Below are positions 1-8,162 of a DNA stretch of 64,000 nucleotides, piece after piece (the first letter of the stretch is position 1; every line of letters starts with the position of its first letter). Location: NCBI RefSeq assembly GCF_016741935.1, contig NZ_JAERRG010000026.1, forward strand, positions 1-64,000, given 5' to 3'. Below the pieces are notes generated by a model. That model made no database searches. It was not told the DNA's origin and was given only the letters and a program-made list of their open reading frames with translations. The DNA is from Streptomyces endocoffeicus (lineage in GTDB: Bacteria > Actinomycetota > Actinomycetes > Streptomycetales > Streptomycetaceae). The translations under genes were made by a program, and so were the position numbers.

Positions 1-465
1 CCGGGCGGCCGCGGGCGGCGGGCCGCAGATGACCCCGGCGTCCAGGCTGCCGTCCAGCAGCGCCTCGATCTGCCGGGCGCTGGGGAGCTCCCGCAGCTCC
101 AGCCGGACCTGCGGGCGGCGGGTCCGGAAGGCGGTGAGCACCTCGGGCAGCACGGCGGCCAGCGCGGTGCCGAGGAAACCGATGGCGAGCGAACCGGTCT
201 CGCCCCGCCCGGCGTCGGCCGCGTCCCGTACGGCGAGGTCGAGATGGTCCAGCACCTGCCGGGTCCGGGCCAGGAACGCCTCACCCGCGGCGGTGGGCCG
301 CACCCCGTGCCCGGTGCGGTCGAAGAGCCGCACGCCCAGCTCGGTCTCCAGCGCCTTGATCTGCTGGGACAGCGGGGGCTGCCGGATGCCCAGCGCGGCG
401 GCGGCGCGGCCGAAGTGGGCGTGCTCGGCGAGGGCGAGCGCGTAGCGGAGATGGCGCAGCTCCAT
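1..465 (-). CDS. LysR-family regulator, N-terminal part (runs off window start)
   Basis: 155 codons are visible, reading open to base 1, so the C-terminal effector region is incomplete. The start is the ATG at 463-465, giving MELRHLRYALALAEHAHFGR, the classic LysR opening. The winged helix-turn-helix spans about residues 1-60 (GIRQPPLSQQIKALETELG, then FDRTGHGVRPTAAGE). A substrate-binding domain begins near residue 90 (GSLAIGFLGTALAAVLPEV). LysR proteins usually control a divergently transcribed neighbour and themselves. The AT-rich divergent region at 466-540 looks like such a promoter, but no intact partner gene follows it. The ligand cannot be inferred. Confidence 0.85.
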   Translation of the reverse strand, partial: MELRHLRYALALAEHAHFGRAAAALGIRQPPLSQQIKALETELGVRLFDRTGHGVRPTAAGEAFLARTRQVLDHLDLAVRDAADAGRGETGSLAIGFLGTALAAVLPEVLTAFRTRRPQVRLELRELPSARQIEALLDGSLDAGVICGPPPAAAR

Positions 466-611
466 AAGGGCCAAGCCTATATCTGATCGCGAATAATCCC
501 TTCACGTCTCATATATCAAAGAGGAAAGCATCGTCGCGCCGGTGTTCGACTGGCCCGCTCGCCCCGGCGACCCGCGGCGCCGTGATCGACGACAGCGGCC
601 ACTTCCCCAGC
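466..611. promoter_or_regulatory. AT-rich divergent promoter region of the LysR gene
   Basis: The stretch at 478-528 is unusually AT-rich for this genome and carries several TAT/ATA words, as expected for a LysR-controlled divergent promoter. A good ribosome-binding-like AGAGGAAAG lies at 519-528 on the plus strand, yet no ATG, GTG or TTG follows at a normal distance. The next GTG, at 542, opens a frame with no recognisable protein. The divergent target gene therefore seems to be lost or broken. Confidence 0.4.
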
Positions 612-854
612 TCACGCGGTGGCCTGCCGGGCCTCGTTCACCACGGCGAGGAGTTCGTCCATGGCGGCCCGCCAGGCCGGGGCGTCCTTGTCGAGAGTGT
701 GTACCGCGTGTTCGGCGTTACGCCGTCGTGCGGCCAGGTCGGGGCGGCGCTCGATCTCCACCTCGCCGGCCCAGATGGTCAGCCATTGGCGGATGGGGCC
801 GAGGTTGTTGTGTTCGGCTGCCAGGGCGAACGCCTCGTTCTTCTGGGTTTCCAT
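612..854 (-). CDS. DUF6247-like hypothetical protein, possibly N-terminally truncated
   Basis: Encodes about 80 residues from the ATG at 852-854. The protein is mostly helical, with segments such as NEAFALAAEHNNLGPIRQW and AEVEIERRP replaced here by GEVEIERRP, which resemble small actinobacterial DUF6247-type proteins as I remember them. No function is known for that family. The codons just upstream in the same frame read ESLRLALARVAPHRLGE, which looks like the normal N-terminal helix of the family, but that stretch has no start codon before an in-frame TAA. Either the protein starts internally at this ATG or the gene is a decayed remnant. Nothing else is recognisable between 855 and 1254. 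Confidence 0.5.
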   Translation of the reverse strand: METQKNEAFALAAEHNNLGPIRQWLTIWAGEVEIERRPDLAARRRNAEHAVHTLDKDAPAWRAAMDELLAVVNEARQATA

Positions 855-1254
855 CTCGCCCAGCCGATGGGGGGCGACGCGGGCGAGCGCGAGGCGCAGC
901 GATTCAGGAGTGCGCTCCGGTCGGGGGCATTAGCGTCGCGTCGGCCGCGAGTCGGAGCCGCGTGGCCGGGATGTCGGCTCGGCCACGCGGGTGCGGCTTT
1001 GGGCCCGCCGCCGTCGGACGAAGGTCGCGAGGGTGGTGAGCGGGGAGCGGCGGTGCGGTGGGGTGGTGCCTGGGTGGGCGGGGCGGGGGACGACGGGGCG
1101 GGAGGCGAGGAAGAGGATCATGCCACTACGGTCCAGGGCCCGGCCGGGGGCGGTCCAACACCTGATCGGGGGGCATTCACGCATCTCTGTTGTCAATTCT
1201 GCCGTCAATGCCGGCCGGATGAGGATCGAGGGGCGCGTCGGTCACCATGTGCGG

Positions 1255-2208
1255 GTGAACCGGGACATCGAACCGCGGCTGCTGCGCGCCTTCACCGCCG
1301 TCGCCGACGAACTGCACTTCACCCGCGCCGCCGCCCGCCTCTACATCGCCCAGCAGGCCCTCAGCCGCGACATCCGGCGCCTGGAGCGGGAGTTGGGCGC
1401 GGAGCTGTTCGTCCGTACCACCCGCCAGGTCGCCCTCACGGCCGCGGGCGAACGGCTGCTGCCGTACGCCCGGCGGGTGCTCCAGGCCCAGGACGACCTG
1501 GCGGCGGCCTTCAGCGGGGCCGAGCGCCGTCCGCTGCTGGTGGACGTGAGCGCCCCGGTGAGCACCGGAAACCAGGTGCTGGCGGAGGCGCGGCGCCGTA
1601 TCGGCCCCGAGACCGAGCTGGTGGCCCGCTTCCACAGCGGGCTGGCCGGGGCCGCCGCCGAGCTCCTCGCCGGACGCCTCGACGTCTCCTTCGGCCGGGC
1701 CCGCGGCCTCGACCCCGCCGTGCTCGCCCGGCTGGACCACCGGCTGATCCGCTACGAGCGCATCGCCGTGGTCCTGCGCGCGGACCACCCGCTGGCCCGG
1801 CTGGCGGAGATCCCGCTGTCCGCGCTCGCGGGCGAGACCCTGTACGCGGCGGCGGGCAACGACACCACCACCGAGTGGACGGACCTGGCCACCCAGCTCT
1901 TCGCGGGGCGCGGGATCGCGGTGGCGGAGCCGTTCCCGGAGATCGACGGGGACGAGGAGTTCATCCGGGTGGTGACCAAGCGCCGCTGGTCGGTGCTGGC
2001 CAGCGAGGTGTTCACCCACCTGCCCGGCGCGGTGCTGCGGCCCCTCACCGAGCCCGTTCCGCTCTCACCGGTCTCCATCGTGTGGCGCAAGGGCCTCACC
2101 CACCCCGGTCTGGACGCCCTCCACGCCGCGGCCCGCGCGCTCGCCACCACGTCCGGCTGGCTCCACCGCCCACCGGACTCCTGGCTGCCGCGCCCGGAGG
2201 CGGACTGA
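1255..2208 (+). CDS. LysR-family transcriptional regulator
   Basis: About 317 residues from GTG 1255; in-frame starts at 1219 and 991 would add residues that do not look LysR-like. The helix-turn-helix lies at residues 1-65 (LLRAFTAVADELHFTRAAAR, then LYIAQQALSRDIRRLERELG). The rest fits the LysR substrate-binding fold: VDVSAPVSTGNQVLAEA opens it and VLRADHPLARLAEIPLSAL marks the second lobe. No strong Shine-Dalgarno lies ahead of GTG 1255, so the start is not certain. The nearest neighbours, a small DUF6247-like gene and a YjbR-like gene, do not suggest a ligand. Confidence 0.85.
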   Translation: MNRDIEPRLLRAFTAVADELHFTRAAARLYIAQQALSRDIRRLERELGAELFVRTTRQVALTAAGERLLPYARRVLQAQDDLAAAFSGAERRPLLVDVSAPVSTGNQVLAEARRRIGPETELVARFHSGLAGAAAELLAGRLDVSFGRARGLDPAVLARLDHRLIRYERIAVVLRADHPLARLAEIPLSALAGETLYAAAGNDTTTEWTDLATQLFAGRGIAVAEPFPEIDGDEEFIRVVTKRRWSVLASEVFTHLPGAVLRPLTEPVPLSPVSIVWRKGLTHPGLDALHAAARALATTSGWLHRPPDSWLPRPEAD

Positions 2209-2374
2209 GCGATTTGCGGGAAGCGCGTTGAGCTCCCGTCGCTCGTCTGCGTCGTGGCTGTTCGCGCCCATGCGGCGGAGCCGCACCCGGCTGTCGGAGG
2301 CGTGGTCTACGGTGGGGATCGTCCTGGCCCCCTTGGGGTCGTAGAGCCCCTTCCGTCCCCTGAGCCCCTTCAGC

Positions 2375-2407
2375 CGAGTGCGAGTCGAGTGCGAGTCGAG
2401 TGCGAGG
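2375..2407 (+). repeat. short tandem repeat before the YjbR-like gene
   Basis: About three copies of an 11-base unit (TGCGAGTCGAG) lie immediately upstream of the ribosome-binding site of the next gene. The last copy runs into the GAGGAGA Shine-Dalgarno at 2404-2410. Confidence 0.6.
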
Positions 2408-2417
2408 AGAATCCGGA

Positions 2418-2783
2418 GTGAGCCCCGAGCAACTGCGGTCCTTCTGCCTCTCCTTCAACGCGGTGGTGGAGGAGTTCCCGTTCTCCCGGCACCCGGAGGT
2501 CTCGACCTTCAAGGTGCTCGGCAAGATCTTCGCCCTGACGACGCTGGACGCCCGTCCGCTCACGGTGAATCTGAAGTGCGACCCGGCGGACGCGGGTCGG
2601 CTCCGTGAGGGGCATCCGGACCTGATCGTCCCGGGGTGGCACATGAACAAGCGCCACTGGAACACGGTGACGGTCGACGGGGCCCTTCCGGACCGGCTGG
2701 TCCGGGAGCTCATCGAGGACTCCTACGACCTGGTGGTCGCGGGGCTGCCGAGGGCCGAGCGGCTCCGGCTCGACCGGCCTTGA
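2418..2783 (+). CDS. MmcQ/YjbR-family protein
   Basis: 121 residues from GTG 2418, chosen because GAGGAGA at 2404-2410 is correctly spaced. YjbR-type proteins are small CyaY-like alpha/beta folds of unclear role, often annotated as DNA-binding. Matching features are the opening helix (SPEQLRSFCLSFNAVVEEFP), the strand pair around FKVLGKIFALTTLD, LTVNLKCDPADAGRLRE, and the typical late motif PGWHMNKRHWNTVTVDG with a C-terminal helix LIEDSYDLVVAGLP. It is probably monocistronic; the upstream LysR gene ends more than 200 bases away. Confidence 0.85.
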   Translation: MSPEQLRSFCLSFNAVVEEFPFSRHPEVSTFKVLGKIFALTTLDARPLTVNLKCDPADAGRLREGHPDLIVPGWHMNKRHWNTVTVDGALPDRLVRELIEDSYDLVVAGLPRAERLRLDRP

Positions 2784-2877
2784 GGGCGTCGTGGCCGCCC
2801 TAGAGGGTGCCGTGGCCCTGGCTTCCACGGGGTTCCGGGCCCCCGGGGATCCCCCTCACCGCCACCCGGCCCCCCAG

Positions 2878-2904
2878 GTGAGAGCAAGGTTTCGTCCGCG
2901 TCAC
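2878..2904. promoter_or_regulatory. GlnR-box-like site upstream of narK
   Basis: Reading left to right the site is GTGAG-N6-GTTTC-N6-GTCAC. The right part is the exact reverse complement of the actinobacterial GlnR pattern GTNAC-N6-GAAAC, and the left GTGAG is one base off a further GTNAC half. It ends 68 bases before the narK start, as expected for an activator site. GlnR controls nitrogen assimilation in Streptomyces. The match is by eye only. Confidence 0.65.
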
Positions 2905-2972
2905 CTGCCGCCACAGCCCGGAAATCCGCTGTCCCTACCGTCTGCAGCGACACCGAGAACTGTGGAGGCGTG

Positions 2973-4373
2973 ATGACTGCCCCGACCACCACCGCCGCGC
3001 GCAAGGGGGGCCGCTGGATAGAGCAGTGGGACCCGGAGGACGAGAGGTTCTGGAAGGAGGAAGGCGAGCGGATCGCCGCCCGGAACCTGGTCTTCTCCAT
3101 CCTCTCCGAGCACATCGGGTTCTCGATCTGGAGCCTGTGGTCGGTGATGGTGCTGTTCATGGGGCCGGAGTACGGGGTCGACCCGGCCGGGAAGTTCTTC
3201 CTGGTCGCGATGCCCACGCTGGTGGGCGGGGTGCTGCGGGTGCCGTACACCTTCGCTGTCGCGCGGTTCGGCGGGCGCAACTGGACGATCATCAGCGCGG
3301 GGATGCTGCTCGTGCCCGCGATCGCCGCCGCCGTGGTGATGGAGCCCGGGACCTCGTACACCACGTTCATGGTGGTCGCGGCGCTCACCGGGGTCGGGGG
3401 CGGCAACTTCGCCTCGTCCATGACCAACATCAACTCCTTCTACCCGCTGCGCAGGAAGGGCTGGGCGCTCGGCCTCAACGCGGGCGGCGGCAACATCGGC
3501 GTGCCCGTGATCCAGTTGGTCGGCCTGCTGGTCATCGGCACCGCCGGGGCGGCCCATCCGCGGCTCGTACTGGCCGTCTACGTCCCGCTGATCGTGGTCG
3601 CGGCGGCGCTCTCGGCGCTCTTCATGGACAACCTGGCGCCGGTGCGCAACGACACCGGGGCGGCTAAGGAGGCGGCGCGGGACGCCCACACCTGGATCAT
3701 GTCGCTGCTCTACATCGGCACCTTCGGCTCGTTCATCGGCTACAGCTTCGCCTTCGGTCTGGTGCTGCAGAACCAGTTCGACCGCACCCCGCTGCAGGCC
3801 GCCTCGCTCACCTTCATCGGCCCGCTGCTCGGCTCGCTCATCCGCCCCGTCGGCGGCCGGCTCGCCGACGCCCACGGCGGCGCGAAGATCACGCTGTGGA
3901 CCTTCGCGGCCATGGCCGCCGCGACCGTCGTGGTCGTCTACGCCTCCGCGCAGAAGTCGCTGACCGTCTTCCTCGTCGGCTTCATCGCCCTCTTCGTCCT
4001 CAGCGGACTCGGCAACGGCTCCACCTTCAAGATGATCCCCGGCATCTTCCAGGCGAAGGCCGTGGCCCGCGGCCTGACCGGCGAGGAGGCCGCGACCTAC
4101 GGGCGGCGGCTGTCGGGCGCGGCGATGGGGCTGATCGGGGCGGTCGGCGCGCTCGGCGGGCTCGGGGTCAACCTGGCCTTCCGGGAGTCGTTCGCGGGCG
4201 CCCACTCCGGGACCCCCGCCTTCGTCTCCTTCCTCGGCTTCTACGCGGTGTGCTCCGCGGTCACCTGGGCCGTATACCTCCGTGGTGCCCGCCGCCCGGC
4301 CGCGGTGTCCGCCGCGCGGGCGGGTGCGCATGATCCGCGGTCGGAGCGGCAACCCGCCTACGCGGACGTCTGA
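2973..4373 (+). CDS. narK: nitrate/nitrite transporter, NarK type (MFS)
   Basis: 466-residue integral membrane protein of the major facilitator superfamily with about 12 hydrophobic segments. It has the NarK-typical cytoplasmic N-terminus (WIEQWDPEDERFWKEEGE) and the nitrate-signature-like glycine-rich stretches GVGGGNFASSMTNINSFYP and GLNAGGGNIGVP, plus a second one near LSGLGNGSTFKMIPGIFQ. ATG 2973 was chosen over the adjoining GTG 2970 because GGAGG at 2964-2968 fits it better. It would import nitrate or exchange nitrate for nitrite. A GlnR-like box lies upstream, and the next gene, nnaR, is a nitrate-assimilation regulator, which supports an assimilatory role. Confidence 0.92.
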   Translation: MTAPTTTAARKGGRWIEQWDPEDERFWKEEGERIAARNLVFSILSEHIGFSIWSLWSVMVLFMGPEYGVDPAGKFFLVAMPTLVGGVLRVPYTFAVARFGGRNWTIISAGMLLVPAIAAAVVMEPGTSYTTFMVVAALTGVGGGNFASSMTNINSFYPLRRKGWALGLNAGGGNIGVPVIQLVGLLVIGTAGAAHPRLVLAVYVPLIVVAAALSALFMDNLAPVRNDTGAAKEAARDAHTWIMSLLYIGTFGSFIGYSFAFGLVLQNQFDRTPLQAASLTFIGPLLGSLIRPVGGRLADAHGGAKITLWTFAAMAAATVVVVYASAQKSLTVFLVGFIALFVLSGLGNGSTFKMIPGIFQAKAVARGLTGEEAATYGRRLSGAAMGLIGAVGALGGLGVNLAFRESFAGAHSGTPAFVSFLGFYAVCSAVTWAVYLRGARRPAAVSAARAGAHDPRSERQPAYADV

Positions 4374-4470
4374 GCGGGACGCCCAGGGGCTCCGGACGCC
4401 CAGGGGGCTCCGTACGCCCCGGCGGTTCGGGGCGTACGGTCGGCCGGGGAAGCCCCCGGCCGTCCGCTCC

Positions 4471-4486
4471 GTTACGCCTGGGAAAC
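4471..4486 (+). promoter_or_regulatory. GlnR-box-like site upstream of nnaR
   Basis: GTTAC-N6-GAAAC matches the GlnR a-site/b-site consensus exactly and lies 100 bases before nnaR. Together with the site ahead of narK it suggests that both genes belong to the GlnR regulon separately rather than as one operon. Confidence 0.65.
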
Positions 4487-4585
4487 CTCTGTGAACCGCC
4501 ACCGACACGGGACGGCGACAGGATGCGGAACCGAAGGCGCCCATACACGAGTGAATCGGGAGATCGGGAGATCGGGACGAGAGCC

Positions 4586-5752
4586 ATGCACCGAGAACAG
4601 ACCGGAGCCGCGGGTGACGAGACGCCCGTCGCCCCTCTCGCCGGATTCACCGTGGGAGTCACCGCCGCGCGCCGCGCGGATGAGCTCGGCGCCCTGCTGC
4701 GGCGCCGCGGCGCGGAGGTGATGCACGCGCCCGCGCTGCGGATCGTGCCGCTGGCCGACGACTCCGAACTCCTCGCCGCCACCAAGCAGTTGATCGACAG
4801 CGCGCCGGACGTCGTGGTCGCCACCACCGCCATCGGCTTCCGCGGCTGGGTCGAGGCCGCCGACGGCTGGGGCCTGGGCGACGCCCTGCTCGACCGGCTG
4901 CGCGAGGTGCGGCTGCTGGCCCGCGGGCCCAAGGTGCGCGGGGCGATCCGGGCCGCCGGGCTCACCGAGGAGTGGTACCCGGCCTCCGAGTCGATGGCCG
5001 AGGTGCTCGAGCGGCTGCTGGAGGAGGGCGTCGAGGGGCACCGCATCGCCGTCCAGCTGCACGGCGAGCCACTGCCCGGCTTCGTCGAGTCGCTGCGGGC
5101 CGGGGGAGCGGAGGTGGTCGGGGTGCCGGTGTACCGCTGGATGCCTCCGGAGGACATCGGGCCCGTGGACCGGCTGCTGGACGCGACGGTGGCCCGCTCC
5201 CTGGACGCCGTCACCTTCACCAGCGCGCCCGCCGCCGCGAGTCTGCTGGACCGGGCGGAGCGGCGCGGGATGCGCGAGGAACTGCTGGACGCGCTCCGCC
5301 ATGATGTGCTGCCCGCGTGTGTCGGGCCGGTCACCGCGCTGCCGCTGGAGGCCCACGACATTCCCACCTCCCAGCCCGAACGGTTCCGGCTCGGGCCGCT
5401 GGTGCAGCTGCTGACCGCGGAACTTCCGGGGCGGGTGCGGCCGTTGCCGGTCGCCGGGCGGCGGCTGGAGATCCGTGGCCACGCGGTGGTCGTGGACGGG
5501 GAGCTGCGTACGGTGCCGCCCGCCGGGATGGCGTTGCTGCGGGCCCTGGCCCGCCGGCCCGGCTGGGTCGTGGCGCGGTCGGAGCTGCTGCGGACGTTGC
5601 CGGGGGCGGGGCGTGATGAGCATGCGGTGGAGACGGCGATGGCTCGGCTGCGGGCGGCTCTCGGCTCGCCGAAGCTGATTCAGACGGTGGTCAAGCGGGG
5701 GTATCGGCTGGCGCTGGATCCGTCGGTCGACACGAAGTATGGGGGCGGGTAG
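4586..5752 (+). CDS. nnaR: NnaR-like regulator: uroporphyrinogen-III-synthase-like domain plus winged-helix DNA-binding domain
   Basis: 388 residues. Residues about 20-265 match a HemD (uroporphyrinogen-III synthase) fold: GFTVGVTAARRADELGALL, DVVVATTAIGFRGW, a PASESMAEVLERLL segment and the C-terminal FTSAPAAASLL strand-helix. Residues about 290-380 form an OmpR-type winged helix (GMALLRALARRPGWVVARSE, then HAVETAMARLRAALG and TVVKRGYRLAL). This architecture is that of S. coelicolor NnaR, reported as a GlnR target acting in nitrate/nitrite assimilation; a true heme-pathway enzyme would lack the DNA-binding domain. The position next to narK agrees. ATG 4586 gives the normal N-terminus; upstream in-frame codons are low-complexity. 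Confidence 0.9.
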   Translation: MHREQTGAAGDETPVAPLAGFTVGVTAARRADELGALLRRRGAEVMHAPALRIVPLADDSELLAATKQLIDSAPDVVVATTAIGFRGWVEAADGWGLGDALLDRLREVRLLARGPKVRGAIRAAGLTEEWYPASESMAEVLERLLEEGVEGHRIAVQLHGEPLPGFVESLRAGGAEVVGVPVYRWMPPEDIGPVDRLLDATVARSLDAVTFTSAPAAASLLDRAERRGMREELLDALRHDVLPACVGPVTALPLEAHDIPTSQPERFRLGPLVQLLTAELPGRVRPLPVAGRRLEIRGHAVVVDGELRTVPPAGMALLRALARRPGWVVARSELLRTLPGAGRDEHAVETAMARLRAALGSPKLIQTVVKRGYRLALDPSVDTKYGGG

Positions 5753-5756
5753 CCGT

Positions 5757-5830
5757 TGTTGTCGGGGCTCCGCCCCTTGCCCCGCCGGGGCTCCGCCCCG
5801 GACCCCGCTCCTCAAACGCCGGAGGGGCTG
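5757..5830 (+). repeat. Streptomyces-type dispersed intergenic repeat / terminator-like inverted repeats
   Basis: Contains GGGGCTCCGCCCC-type inverted repeats followed by CTCAAACGCCGGAGGGGCTG, a sequence family scattered between genes in many Streptomyces genomes. It follows the nnaR stop directly and may act as its transcription terminator. Confidence 0.6.
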
Positions 5831-5882
5831 GAATTCCCGGAGAGGGCTAGAGATCCCGGAGAGGGCTGGAGTTCCCGGAGGG
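5826..5882 (+). repeat. three tandem 19-bp repeats
   Basis: Three imperfect 19-base units of the form GGCTGGAATTCCCGGAGAG follow each other without gaps. They look like local expansion of the end of the preceding dispersed repeat. No gene is seen between 5753 and 6005. Confidence 0.75.
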
Positions 5883-6005
5883 GCTGAAACAAGGGTTCGC
5901 CCGGCGTTTGCCCGGGGCCTGGTCCTGAGGGGTTACGGGGGACAGGCGGGGCGGGCACTCTGAAGGGTGACCGGATCGGGCCTTCCCCGAAGGGGTGACA
6001 GGAAC

Positions 6006-6608
6006 ATGGCGTCGGCGTTGGCCTACGACCTGCGGTTCGACTCGGGGCGGATCTGCCTGGACCTGGTGGCCACGGTCGGCGGCCGGCTCAGCGAGGCGCC
6101 CGTCGAGCGGCTCGGCGGGGTGGAGCCCCTCAGGGCGTGGCTGCTGGGCGCCGGACTGGTGCCCGGCGGCACCTCGCTCGAGGCCGTGGACCACCGCTGG
6201 CTCATCCGCTTCCGGGCCGCCCGCGACCTGCTGCACCGCATCGTCCACACCGAGGTCGAGGGCCATGCCGCGGCCGCCGATCTGGAGCGGATGAACGCGC
6301 TGGCCGCCACCGCCCCGCCCGCCCTGCGCGCCGTACGGACCCCCGACGGCGCCCTGGTCGGCGCCCTCGCCGGGAAGCCGGACTGCGGTGCGCTGCTCTC
6401 CCAGATCGCCCGGGACGCGGTGCAGCTGCTCACCGACCCGGTGGCGCGCGGGCAGTTGCGGCGCTGTGCGGGGGAGACCTGCTCGCTGGTCTACCTCGAC
6501 ACCTCGCGCGGCCGCCGCAGGCGCTGGTGCTCCAGTGAAGTCTGCGGAAACCGCGAGCGGGTTGCCCGTCATCGCCGCCGGGTAAACCCGAGCATCAGCA
6601 AAGCATGA
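6006..6608 (+). CDS. CGNR zinc-finger protein (ABATE-like N-terminal domain)
   Basis: 200 residues. The N-terminal part begins with the FDSGRICLDLVATVGGR motif of the putative stress-induced ABATE-like domain. The C-terminal part carries the CGNR zinc finger: two cysteines in RRCAGETCSLVYLDTSR and two more in RRRWCSSEVCGNRERVARHR. Proteins of this layout are presumed transcription regulators. ATG 6006 was selected because an A/G-rich stretch precedes it and the family normally starts just before this motif. It appears monocistronic. Confidence 0.88.
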   Translation: MASALAYDLRFDSGRICLDLVATVGGRLSEAPVERLGGVEPLRAWLLGAGLVPGGTSLEAVDHRWLIRFRAARDLLHRIVHTEVEGHAAAADLERMNALAATAPPALRAVRTPDGALVGALAGKPDCGALLSQIARDAVQLLTDPVARGQLRRCAGETCSLVYLDTSRGRRRRWCSSEVCGNRERVARHRRRVNPSISKA

Positions 6609-6803
6609 GCGATATTCAGTCATGACCCGGACATGACGCAGGCCCCGGATGGGGGGACCGGGGCCTGCGGGGCGGATTTGGGGAGGGAGCCCTTCCTGGC
6701 AGCCGGCGCCCGCCCGGCGTCGGCCTTACTCGGACTGAAGTACGCACCGCACAGCGGGAGATGTTCAGTCCGGGAATGGGATGTACATCACACGGTGACG
6801 GGT

Positions 6804-6828
6804 GAACGGCGAGCGTTTCCAGCCCGTA
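6804..6828 (+). promoter_or_regulatory. candidate ECF-type promoter of sigU
   Basis: GAAC at 6804-6807 and CGTA at 6825-6828 are separated by 17 bases, resembling the -35/-10 arrangement of ECF sigma promoters. Many ECF genes are autoregulated, so this may be read by SigU itself. It ends 41 bases before the start codon. The match is weak enough to arise by chance. Confidence 0.3.
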
Positions 6829-6847
6829 CCCCCCTCGACCCGGCGGC

Positions 6848-6859
6848 TTGCGTACGCAA
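6848..6859. promoter_or_regulatory. 12-bp perfect palindrome just ahead of sigU
   Basis: TTGCGTACGCAA is a perfect palindrome ending 10 bases before the GTG start. It could be a repressor operator or could affect translation initiation. The binding factor is unknown. Confidence 0.4.
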
Positions 6860-6869
6860 AGATGCCCTC

Positions 6870-7391
6870 GTGACCGAGAGGACGACACCGGACGACGCGC
6901 TCATGCGCGCGCTCTACGCGGAGCACGCAGGCCCGCTTCTCGCCTTCGTCCTGCGCCTGGTCGCGGGCGACCGGCACCGCGCCGAGGACGTGGTCCAGGA
7001 GACCCTCCTGCGCGCCTGGCGCAACGCCGACCAACTGCGCCGCTCCGGAGGATCGGTACGGCCCTGGCTGGTGACCGTGGCCCGCCGCATCGTCATCGAC
7101 GGCCACCGCCAACGCCGCGCACGGCCCCACGAAGTGGACGCGGCGCCGCTCCATGCGATGCCCGCCGCGGACGACATCGACCGCGCATTGCGCCAGATGA
7201 CCATCTCCGACGCGTTGAATGACCTCACCGACGCACATAGAGCGGCGCTCGTCGAGACATACTTCAAGGGACGGACGGTGAGTGAGGCGGCCGAAGTGCT
7301 GGGCGTTCCCCCCGGGACGGTGAGGTCCCGGGTCTTCTACGCGCTGCGCTCCCTGAAGCTCTCGCTCGAGGAACGGGGGGTCACGGCATGA
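6870..7391 (+). CDS. sigU: ECF RNA polymerase sigma factor
   Basis: 173 residues from GTG 6870. Region 2 is clear: LYAEHAGPLLAFVLRLVAGD, then RAEDVVQETLLRAWRNADQ and RPWLVTVARRIVIDGHR. Region 4 follows at about residues 115-165 (ALNDLTDAHRAALVETYFKG, then AAEVLGVPPGTVRSRVFYAL). The stop overlaps the start of the next gene, a ZAS-type anti-sigma factor, so the two form a translationally coupled pair. From memory, the position between narK/nnaR and the helicase/malic enzyme genes corresponds to SigU (SCO2954) of S. coelicolor. In that species SigU is held by a cognate anti-sigma factor; the stimulus is unknown. Confidence 0.9.
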   Translation: MTERTTPDDALMRALYAEHAGPLLAFVLRLVAGDRHRAEDVVQETLLRAWRNADQLRRSGGSVRPWLVTVARRIVIDGHRQRRARPHEVDAAPLHAMPAADDIDRALRQMTISDALNDLTDAHRAALVETYFKGRTVSEAAEVLGVPPGTVRSRVFYALRSLKLSLEERGVTA

Positions 7392-8152
7392 TGCCGGCAG
7401 CGGACGACCAGCAGCACACCGCGGTCGGCGCCTATGCGCTCGGGGTGCTCGACCCCGCCGACGCGGCGCGCTTCGAGGACCACCTCATCGGGTGCGAGCG
7501 GTGCGCCGTCGAGCTCGACGAGCTGATGGGCCTCCCGCCGCTGCTGGCCGAGTACGCCACCGCCGCCGACGGCACCGCGCTCCCGGATCCGGCGGTGGTC
7601 ACCGCCCGCCCGGGGCCCGAACTGCTCGACCGGCTGCTGGACGACGTCGCGGTGAGCCGCAAAGCCGCCGGCAGACGGCGTCTCTTCCTCGTCGCCGCGG
7701 CCGCCGTCCTCATCGTCGGCGGCCCGCTCGCGGGAGCGGCGATCACCGCGAGCTCCGACGACGGCGGGGGCAACGACCAGGTGGTGGCCTCCTCCTCCAA
7801 GCAGGTGTACGACCAGGGCGAGAAGTTCAGCTCGGTCGACCCCGTCACCAAGGTGGACGCCTCCGTCTCGCTCCAGCAGAAGGGGTGGGGCACCTCCGTC
7901 GCCCTCAAGCTGGGCAACCTCAAGGGGCCGCGCACCTGCGACCTGGTCGCCATCGGCAAGGACGGCCACGAGGAGACCATCACCACCTGGGCTGTGCCCA
8001 CCTCGGGCTACGGCGTCAAGGACGGGGACGGCTCCCGCTGGAGCAAGGAGCCGCTCTACGCCCAGGGCGGCGCCGCCATGAACACCGACGACATCGAGCG
8101 GTTCGAGGTCCGCACCCTGGACGGCCAGCGCCTGGCCCAGGTCAGGCTCTGA
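7388..8152 (+). CDS. rsuA: membrane anti-sigma factor with zinc-binding (ZAS) domain
   Basis: 254 residues, starting at ATG 7388, which overlaps the sigma-factor stop. The N-terminal cytoplasmic domain has the zinc-associated anti-sigma motif H-x3-C-x2-C in DHLIGCERCAVELDELMG, preceded by the usual AVGAYALGVLDPADA. One transmembrane helix lies near residues 97-118 (LFLVAAAAVLIVGGPLAGAA). The extracytoplasmic part (about residues 125-254) resembles the C-terminal sensor domain of anti-sigma-K-like proteins. It should bind and inhibit the sigma factor encoded just upstream. Naming follows presumed synteny with S. coelicolor. Confidence 0.88.
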   Translation: MMPAADDQQHTAVGAYALGVLDPADAARFEDHLIGCERCAVELDELMGLPPLLAEYATAADGTALPDPAVVTARPGPELLDRLLDDVAVSRKAAGRRRLFLVAAAAVLIVGGPLAGAAITASSDDGGGNDQVVASSSKQVYDQGEKFSSVDPVTKVDASVSLQQKGWGTSVALKLGNLKGPRTCDLVAIGKDGHEETITTWAVPTSGYGVKDGDGSRWSKEPLYAQGGAAMNTDDIERFEVRTLDGQRLAQVRL

Positions 8153-8162
8153 GAAACCCCCT

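Noticed and set aside
930..1208. A 92-codon minus-strand frame between the DUF6247-like and LysR genes
   Set aside because: Arg/Pro/Thr-rich, no motif, no ribosome-binding site; more likely non-coding.
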